IMG/VR virus record: IMGVR_UViG_3300020185_000073
Span: 1-48,155 of that record
Source of the DNA: a virus
Reading direction: 5' to 3' (one strand)
DNA length: 48,155 bases
Position numbers and translations under genes: made by a program. Shown one piece after another: positions 34,843-42,300 of this stretch; within the stretch, counting starts at the first letter, position 1; every line of letters starts with the position of its first letter. The notes under the pieces were generated by a model. The model did not search any database, had not been told where the DNA came from, and worked only from the letters and a program-made list of their open reading frames with translations.

Positions 34843-37800
34843 TTAATTTATGTTACTGCCTGGTGTAGGTGTTGGCGTAGGTGTAGGTGTTGGCGTAGGT
34901 GTTGGCGTAGGTGTTGGTGGTACGTAGTCAGTATCTAGTATTCTAGACACAGTGTAGTATGAAGCTAAAACCCAACCATTCACTTGACCATTAAACACTT
35001 CCATTTTGTAAGTGTAACTATCTCCTTTAGGTGGTACCTCACTAACCGTCAAATTAGTTCTTCCATTGTTTATGAGTAGATATGAGGGTACTATAATATG
35101 AGAACCTCTTATAATTCTTGCAGGAACATGTTCAGTTCCTTCTGAGAAGAAATCATAAGTTAATTGATGACTTGTTGCTGTATGATGCAATACTTGCGGA
35201 GACATCGATACAAATAAACCTATATCATTGTCTATCAACGTGAATTCTTTGGAGTCTAACACCTCGACATTAGAATCCCCTCTTGGGGCAGACATGGCCG
35301 TTGCGTCTGACCCTCTCCTCAGTTCAATAACAAATCTTTCACCTTGCCACCCAATCTCTGAGGTATCTAGTACATTTCGAGTAGACTGTGTTGTACGACT
35401 ACTGACATAATCCCCTACATAACTAGCAGTAAATTCTCTAGTGTAGAATGCCCCCCTAACATAAGAAGACGTTCTATTTCTTTCGTAATCACCGATATAG
35501 ATTGATGGTCTAGTAAATGTGCCAGTATAATTACCAACAAATGATAATACTTGACTATAAGTAGAAATTTTACTAAAGTCACGAGTGTACGCACCAGAGT
35601 AATCTCTAGCATAATCTCCAGTAAAGTATAATGTGCGACTGTATGATAAAGTTGTAGGTCTGGTACGAGTACTTGTCCTTTCATAATTGCCAACAAAATA
35701 ACCAATGAAGTCACTACTATAGTTAACGGTTCTACTAAAGTCACGACTGTACGCACCAGAGTAATCTCTAGAATAGTTTCCAGTGAAGTATAGTGTGCGA
35801 CTATATGATAAAGTTGTAGGTCTGGTACGAGTGCTGAGACGTGTAAATGCACGTTCATAGTTCCCAACATACTGTGGATTTCGTGTATATGTACTATAAC
35901 GTGTTAGAGTCGAAAAACGTGTCCTAGTGAATGTTGAGGTTGTTCCTCTAGCGTAGTCACCTACGAAATCACGAGTAGATGACCTACTATAGTTACCTAT
36001 GAAGTCACGTACATAGTATAATGTACGTTCATAGTTACCAACATAATCACCAGAATAACCTCGTGCGTAGTCACCTACATAATTACCAGCAAAGTCACGT
36101 GTGTAGTTGCCTATGAAATTACTGGTATATGTACTGACTTTTGTAGATGTACGTGAATATATGGAGTTACGGGTCCTTGCGTAAATAGCAGGAACAGTCG
36201 TTTCAGGTTCACCATTGGTACCACCTAAGACTCTTGTCGAAATTCCGGTATAATTTCCTGCAAAATATCCTATTCGTGTTCTAGTATACACCGACTCACG
36301 AGTATAACCGTCACTGTAGGTTGAGGTGCGCACCGCACCTGAAACATAGTTACCTGTAAAATCTCCAATATAGGAACTTACACGAGTCCTAGTATATGGA
36401 ATAGTTCCGGTATAATTGACTACATTATTCCTAGTGTAGTTAAAATCCCTAGTATAATTGGTTGTTGTTCCTGTTGGGGGTGCAGAGGTTGAAGTATTAG
36501 CAATAGAGTAATATTTAATATCACCGACGGTATTCTGTAGAGTGCCTTTGTGCCAGTACCCTTGCATTGAGTTGACTTGTGTTAAGTTGGCCATTGTCGT
36601 CGTCGTAGTGGTATATATTAATGATCCACCCGAATAGATACTTACATCTAATAAGGTAAGTGAACCCGAAGGACCTCCACTATTAGGTCCACTTTCAGTA
36701 TCTGGTTCTTCTTTCCAGTATGTCTTAGGAGAAGATATGTAACTATAGGCACTCACTGTTCTACTGTAGGATTGAGTTCCTATGTAATCACCAATGAATG
36801 TTCGAGTAGATATTGCACTTCTACTATATGAAGTCGTGAAATCTCTGGTAGAGGTTAACGTACTGTTCCTAGTATATTCGACATTATCAACAAAATCACG
36901 AGTGAAATTGCCAGTATAAGAAATAGTTCCAGTATAATTACCTGCAAAATTTCCAGTATAGTCACCTATATAATCAACTGTTGGTATATAATTACCAACG
37001 AAATTGCGTGAATAACTTGCTGAATAGTAAAGTGTCCGAACACTTTCGAAAGTACGAGTCCTTGTATAAGCACTAATCCGTGTTCGAGTACTATTTCTAG
37101 TGAAAGAAGATGATCGTGTTCGAGTACTATTTCTAGTGTAATCAACAACATTAGGATTTGATACTGTCCGTGTTCTTGTGTAGGTTGCTACATAGGAAGA
37201 TGGTCTTGACCTAGTGTAATAAGAAACAAAGAATGTTGGGAAATAATAAGTTTGTCCATTTTCAACTATAGGAGTTGTTGCTAAATAATTACCAATATAA
37301 CTGTTGCCTTGGCTAAATCCACGTGTGTAGTTACCAGTGTAGATGGGAGCACGAGTGTAATCACGTGTGTAATTACCAGTGTAGTTACCGACATAGGACA
37401 AAGGTCTACTGTAAGAACTAACTCTTGTACTAGTTCTTGTAAAATTCCTAGAATATTCTCCAGCATATGCAGACGTTCGGGTGATAATTCTAGATGACGT
37501 TAATATACTATTCCTAGTTCGAGTACTTGTTCTTTCGTAATTACCAGTGTAGTTACCGACATAGGACAAAGGTCTACTGTAAGAACTAACTCTTGTACTA
37601 GTTCTTGTAAAATTCCTAGAATATTCTCCAGCATATGCTGAAGTACGAACGATTTCTCTAGATGATATTAATGTTCTAGTATACGTGTCGACAAAGTCAC
37701 GTTCCGATGTTATAGTACGAGAGTAATTCCCTGTATAATTTCCTACAAAAGTTCTAGTATATGAAGTGTCATTAGAGTTAAGGTAGGATGATATTCGTCC

Positions 37801-38964
37801 TCTAGTGTAAGTGCCTGTGTAAGAATTACTGTAAATCTTATCAAACGTCTGAGGTGTAGTTGTTGTTGGGTTATATGTAGATAATGTGACTGTCTGAGAA
37901 TCAGTATTGGGCAAGGATTGTGTTACGGAAACGAAGTCTTTCCCATCAGCACCATTAGAACCTGATAACCTAAATACACGAGTGTGATAACTCGATACCT
38001 CTGAACACTGCACATCAAAAGACAGAGTATCACCTTCTACTATCGTATTGCTACTGCCTTGAGAGTATTCTATTGTTCCCGTGATTTCATCTGGATCTTG
38101 ATCTGGTGGTTCTTCATCACCCCCACCTGGATTAGAAGGTGAATCTTGATTGGTTCCAAGTTTTGCTGCGAAAATGGCATTATGACTGGACCAAATTTGT
38201 AGTGTGGGTTCACCACCTTGATGAGAAGTGACATCACCGTCAATAGTGTATGCACTAGTTGGTCCTATGTAAAGTCCAGAGACACCTGAAGCCCCTTCAT
38301 TTAATGAAGGACTGTTAATTGAAGGACCAGTTTTAGCCCACTCTATGTTAACATAAGAACCGGCACTATATGATAATGATTGGGTTCCACTTTGATTAAG
38401 AATACCGAAGTTTGATTCTGGTGGAAGATAACTTTCAATGTAAAATGTTTTGTCTGAAGTAAAACTTCTTGAGTCTAGTGCAATTTCACCAGACTCTGTT
38501 AATAGTTGCAACCCATAATTTTCAGATGTGTTGAGTCCCAGACTCTCAATAGTAGATGCTTTACGTACCACGAAGTAATCCATTACAACTTCAAATTGAT
38601 CGTATACGAAGAAATCTCGATTACCATAAACACTGTTAGAAGTTACCCACTGCCATGCAGCACCATAAAAGTCATAGGTATACAGATTTTGAGAATTGGC
38701 ACGGAACCCATATACAAATGGATTGTTGAAATAGATATTACCTCTTTGTGGTACTTCTATAGACCCAACTTGCCAATCTCCACCACCTGTCGCTCTAGGG
38801 GATTTGACGAATATTAAATCTGTATCTTGTAGACCACCCTCTATCACTATGGAAGATCCAGAACCAACTTGAGACACGATCATGTTGACCATACTCAGGT
38901 CAGTATCAGCAACCGTAAAGTCACCTCCGTTATCATTGCCTATAATCTGTAGTCCGTAGGACAT
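34843..38964 (-). CDS. YGL / Calx-beta-like protein with long tetrapeptide array (1373 aa)
   Basis: Domains in order. Residues 1-285: double YGL domain (YGLQIIGNDNGG...; YGLQLLTESGEIALDSR), homologous to the 245-residue protein of cassette B. Residues about 285-305: acidic Pro/Gly linker. Residues about 305-380: first half of a Calx-beta-like fold (GTIEYSQGSSNTIVEGDTLS...GADGKDFVSVTQS). Residues about 382-1195: array of Y-x-R-x, Y-x-G-N and R-x-S-x words, with globular inserts near 555-585, 735-840 and 910-930. Residues about 1200-1245: text like the second half of a Calx-beta fold (GWQGERFVIELRRGSD...KEFTLIDND). Then a beta-rich tail domain and a terminal (PT)n run. It is coupled by TAATG to the small YGL gene. 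Probably a virion adhesin; no enzyme motif is seen. Confidence 0.82.
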   Translation of the reverse strand: MSYGLQIIGNDNGGDFTVADTDLSMVNMIVSQVGSGSSIVIEGGLQDTDLIFVKSPRATGGGDWQVGSIEVPQRGNIYFNNPFVYGFRANSQNLYTYDFYGAAWQWVTSNSVYGNRDFFVYDQFEVVMDYFVVRKASTIESLGLNTSENYGLQLLTESGEIALDSRSFTSDKTFYIESYLPPESNFGILNQSGTQSLSYSAGSYVNIEWAKTGPSINSPSLNEGASGVSGLYIGPTSAYTIDGDVTSHQGGEPTLQIWSSHNAIFAAKLGTNQDSPSNPGGGDEEPPDQDPDEITGTIEYSQGSSNTIVEGDTLSFDVQCSEVSSYHTRVFRLSGSNGADGKDFVSVTQSLPNTDSQTVTLSTYNPTTTTPQTFDKIYSNSYTGTYTRGRISSYLNSNDTSYTRTFVGNYTGNYSRTITSERDFVDTYTRTLISSREIVRTSAYAGEYSRNFTRTSTRVSSYSRPLSYVGNYTGNYERTSTRTRNSILTSSRIITRTSAYAGEYSRNFTRTSTRVSSYSRPLSYVGNYTGNYTRDYTRAPIYTGNYTRGFSQGNSYIGNYLATTPIVENGQTYYFPTFFVSYYTRSRPSSYVATYTRTRTVSNPNVVDYTRNSTRTRSSSFTRNSTRTRISAYTRTRTFESVRTLYYSASYSRNFVGNYIPTVDYIGDYTGNFAGNYTGTISYTGNFTRDFVDNVEYTRNSTLTSTRDFTTSYSRSAISTRTFIGDYIGTQSYSRTVSAYSYISSPKTYWKEEPDTESGPNSGGPSGSLTLLDVSIYSGGSLIYTTTTTTMANLTQVNSMQGYWHKGTLQNTVGDIKYYSIANTSTSAPPTGTTTNYTRDFNYTRNNVVNYTGTIPYTRTRVSSYIGDFTGNYVSGAVRTSTYSDGYTRESVYTRTRIGYFAGNYTGISTRVLGGTNGEPETTVPAIYARTRNSIYSRTSTKVSTYTSNFIGNYTRDFAGNYVGDYARGYSGDYVGNYERTLYYVRDFIGNYSRSSTRDFVGDYARGTTSTFTRTRFSTLTRYSTYTRNPQYVGNYERAFTRLSTRTRPTTLSYSRTLYFTGNYSRDYSGAYSRDFSRTVNYSSDFIGYFVGNYERTSTRTRPTTLSYSRTLYFTGDYARDYSGAYTRDFSKISTYSQVLSFVGNYTGTFTRPSIYIGDYERNRTSSYVRGAFYTREFTASYVGDYVSSRTTQSTRNVLDTSEIGWQGERFVIELRRGSDATAMSAPRGDSNVEVLDSKEFTLIDNDIGLFVSMSPQVLHHTATSHQLTYDFFSEGTEHVPARIIRGSHIIVPSYLLINNGRTNLTVSEVPPKGDSYTYKMEVFNGQVNGWVLASYYTVSRILDTDYVPPTPTPTPTPTPTPTPTPTPGSNIN
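34861..34915 (-). repeat. Pro-Thr dipeptide run, 6-bp DNA repeat
   Basis: Codes for the alternating Pro-Thr residues near the C-terminus of the 1373-residue protein. The DNA is a nearly perfect 6-bp repeat (plus-strand ggtgta / ggtgtt / ggcgta) and should be prone to slippage in whole dipeptide steps. Pro-Thr runs are usually extended, flexible linkers. Confidence 0.85.
35395..37821 (-). repeat. Second tetrapeptide array, about 160 words with inserts
   Basis: Same four-residue words as the array at 20218-23946 (YTRN, STRT, YVGN, RISA, YAGE), but with more two-residue phase shifts and three non-repeat inserts (approximately 36185-36240, 36455-36750 and 37207-37310). It contains a 102-bp exact direct repeat, 37369-37470 and 37537-37638. 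Confidence 0.92.
37369..37638 (-). repeat. 102-bp exact direct repeat pair
   Basis: 37369-37470 and 37537-37638 are identical by eye over 102 bp. The offset is 168 bp, exactly 14 tetrapeptide words. Both encode text around YAGEYSRNFTRTSTRVSSYS. The perfect identity, in an array where other words have diverged in codon use, points to a recent duplication or gene conversion. Confidence 0.9.
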
Positions 38965-39284
38965 TATCCAACCCTCAATGCTATAACTGTACCAGATACC
39001 GAATTGGCAAGTTGGTATTCATTGGTTACTGTGAACCCAGTAGCAGTCTTGTCACTGTCATGGACGACTAATCCTCGTGCAGACTGAAAGGTTATTAAAA
39101 TTTTTGAGGTATCATTGGCATCTGGGCACGGAATGAACATAGTACCATTTTTATTCACGGTTATTTCAGAATAAACTTGCATATTACAAGTTCTTATAGA
39201 ATCTGAGAAGACAACAGACGATGTAATAGAGTTTCCATTACCGTCACTGTCTGGACTTATAATTTCAATTCCATAATTAGACAT
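38964..39284 (-). CDS. Small YGL-type beta protein, cassette A (106 aa)
   Basis: Starts MSNYGIEIISPDSDGNG, resembling the YGL domain starts of the neighbouring large proteins, then runs as beta strands (TCNMQVYSEITVNKNGTMFI, KILITFQSARGLVVHDSDK). It is the counterpart of the 97-residue protein at 26104-26397: both follow a coiled-coil fibre with a DUF1983-like end, and both join the next gene by TAATG. AAGGAG lies a few bases before the ATG at 39284. Function is unknown; likely a fibre tip subunit. Confidence 0.65.
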   Translation of the reverse strand: MSNYGIEIISPDSDGNGNSITSSVVFSDSIRTCNMQVYSEITVNKNGTMFIPCPDANDTSKILITFQSARGLVVHDSDKTATGFTVTNEYQLANSVSGTVIALRVG

Positions 39285-39301
39285 GATATAATCTCCTTAA
39301 A

Positions 39302-42300
39302 CTATGATAACTTACCAAATCTAACACGTGGATTGTTACCAGCATCGGTAATAGTAATCGTCTGATTGGTAATAGACATAGCACCACCGGCATCAGAATT
39401 AAATATATCTAGTTGTCCGGTAACTGTCGCATTTGATAGTTTCACAACACCATTATCAACTTCGAATGGTGAGACGTTACTAGATCCATTTACAACTTTG
39501 AACTTGTCTGCTGTTAATATGAAACTTGAGGTGACCCCATTATTGTTCAGTTCGAATCCTGCGAAGTGATTGTTGTTGTCCAGTGAAACAAAATGTTTCT
39601 GATTAACTGAGGCCAGACCATCACTATTTGCCGTTGACTGTTGTATAAGACCTTGTTGAGCGATTGCGAATTCACCCTCTGAATCGTATTCACCACCGAA
39701 TAAACCTGTCTTGAATGTAGTAACTGCTTGGTTTGCAATGGTTGCAATGCCTGCACTATCAAGAATAATTAAAGCCTCGATCTCACCTTGAACATCATTG
39801 ATTAAACTACTTACACTTGAGTCAGTACCAAGACCAATATCTGTACGGAATGCCGTTAGTCTCGAATTAGTGATAGACAGTATATCCGAATCTGATCTAA
39901 TGTCAGAACGTATACCTTCTTCTACATCATTCAACAGTTTGCCTACACTATCTGTACCGATACCAATCTCTGTACGGAATGTCGTTAAACGTGAGTTAGT
40001 GACCGAAAGAGCACCAGCAGAGTCTAACATCTCAGCACGTATACCTTCTTCTACATCATTCAACAGTTTACCTACACTATCTGTACCGATACCAATCTCA
40101 GTCCTAAACCCTGTTAGTCGTGAATTTGTAATCGAAAGAGCACCAGCAGAGTCTAACATCTCAGCACGAATGCCGTCTTCGACATCGTTTAATAACTTGC
40201 CAACACTATCTGTACCGATACCAATCTCTGTACGGAATGTCGTTAGTCTCGAATTTGTAATCGAAAGAGCACCAGCAGAGTCTAACATCTCAGCACGAAT
40301 GCCGTCTTCGACATCGTTTAGTAGTTTACCTACACTATCTGTACCGATACCAATCTCTGTACGGAATGTCGTTAAACGTGAGTTAGTGACCGAAAGTATG
40401 TCTGAGTCTGACCTAATGTCAGCACGAATGCCGTCTTCGACATCGTTTAGTAGTTTACCTACACTATCTGTACCGATACCAATCTCTGTACGGAATGTCG
40501 TTAAACGTGAGTTAGTGACCGAAAGTATGTCTGAGTCTGACCTAATGTCAGCACGAATGCCGTCTTCGACATCGTTTAATAACTTGCCAACACTATCATC
40601 ACCAAACCCAAGTTCAGTCCTAAACCCTGTTAGTCTTTCATTGGTGACCGAAAGTATATCCGAATCTGACCTAATGTCTGATCGGATACCTTCTTCGACA
40701 TCGTTTAATAACTTGCCAACACTATCTGTACCGATACCAATCTCAGTCCTAAACCCTGTTAGTCGTGAGTTAGTAATAGACAGTATATCCGAATCTGATT
40801 TAATGTCTGATCGGATGCCCTCTTCTACATCATTCAAAAGGGTCGTGATGTCACTGCCTTCACCTAGACCAATCTCAGTCCTAAACCCTGTTAGTCGTGA
40901 GTTAGTAATCGAAAGAGCACCAGCAGAGTCTAACATCTCACCACGAAGTTCATCTTTCACTGCATTGGTTGCTGCAACAAGGTCGTCACTGTCTACTCGA
41001 TCCAATGATTGATTGAACGTAACAATCTTAGAGTCGACAATTGATGTTATATCTGAATCACTTCGGATCTCAGATCGTAGAGCATCTTCTACAGTACTAA
41101 TCGCAGAAACTACAGTTCCTGAATCTGCTTTACTTTCAAGTGACTGAGTCAATGTTGTGACATCACCTGCAAGTGCAAACAGTTCATCTGAGTTTTTACC
41201 CACAAGTGCATAGAGATCGTTGGTCGTATTAGATAGAATCGCAACCACGAGATCGGAATCAATACCTTCTTGTAGTGCGGCATCTAGTTCCGTCACACGT
41301 GAAGAGATAACTTGCAAATCACTATCTGTCTGAATGATCAACGTTGCCATACTGTCCATGGCAAGACCATTCGCAATAATATCTGCACGAAGGTCACTGT
41401 CATTGATTGAGTTAAGATCAACTTCTAGACGTGTAACATCTGCCGATAGTAACATTAACGTGGCACTGTCTTGATCTATACGTGAAACTAGTTCACTTCG
41501 AGCAGTCGATTCTGCATCAATGCGTGATCCTAGATCAGAGTCAATCTGATTCAGAGTAGCACCTAGATTTGTAACGTCTTGAGATACAATAGCAAGTGAC
41601 GCACTGTCTTGAGTTACACGACTTTCTAGTGATTGTCGAGCGGTCGATTCTGCATCAATTCTAATGCCTAGATCCGAATCAATTTGATTTAGTGATGCAC
41701 CCAAGTCTGTTACGTCTTGAGATACAATAGCAAGTGACGCACTGTCTTGGTCGATTCTAGTCTCTAGTGATTGCCGAGCAGTACCTTCTGCATCAATACG
41801 TGCACCTAAATCAGAATCTATTTGATCTAAACTTACATTTAGATCGGTGACATCTTGAGATACAATAGCAAGTGACGCACTATCTTGGTCAATGCGAGTA
41901 ACTAGTTCTTGACGTGCTGTTGTTTCTGCATCAATACGGACACCTAGATCCGAATCAATTTGGGATAGTGTAGCATCTAGTTCGGTTACTTTACCAGCCT
42001 CAATTAATAGGTCACTATCTGTCGCATTAATTCTAGTAGTCAATGCCTCACGTGCAGTCGCACCAGCAGATAGTTGTGAACGTAGATCTGAGTCAATCAC
42101 GTCTAGTTCAGCTTCTAGTGTAGTGACATCTTGAGATAAGATCGAGAGACCGTTGCTGTCTGCATCAACACGAGAAGTAAGTGATTGTAGAGAAGTACTA
42201 TTCGCAGCAGTTATATTTGCATTATCTAAGATACCAGCGAGAAGGTCACTATCAAGGTCACCAATAGACGCATTTAAAGAAGTGACCGAAGATGATAATG

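Noticed and set aside
39798-41012. 404-codon open frame on the plus strand
   Set aside because: It lies opposite the 129-bp repeat block of a clear minus-strand fibre gene. Repeats without stops in one frame easily stay open in the antisense frame. The product is repetitive and has no start signals.
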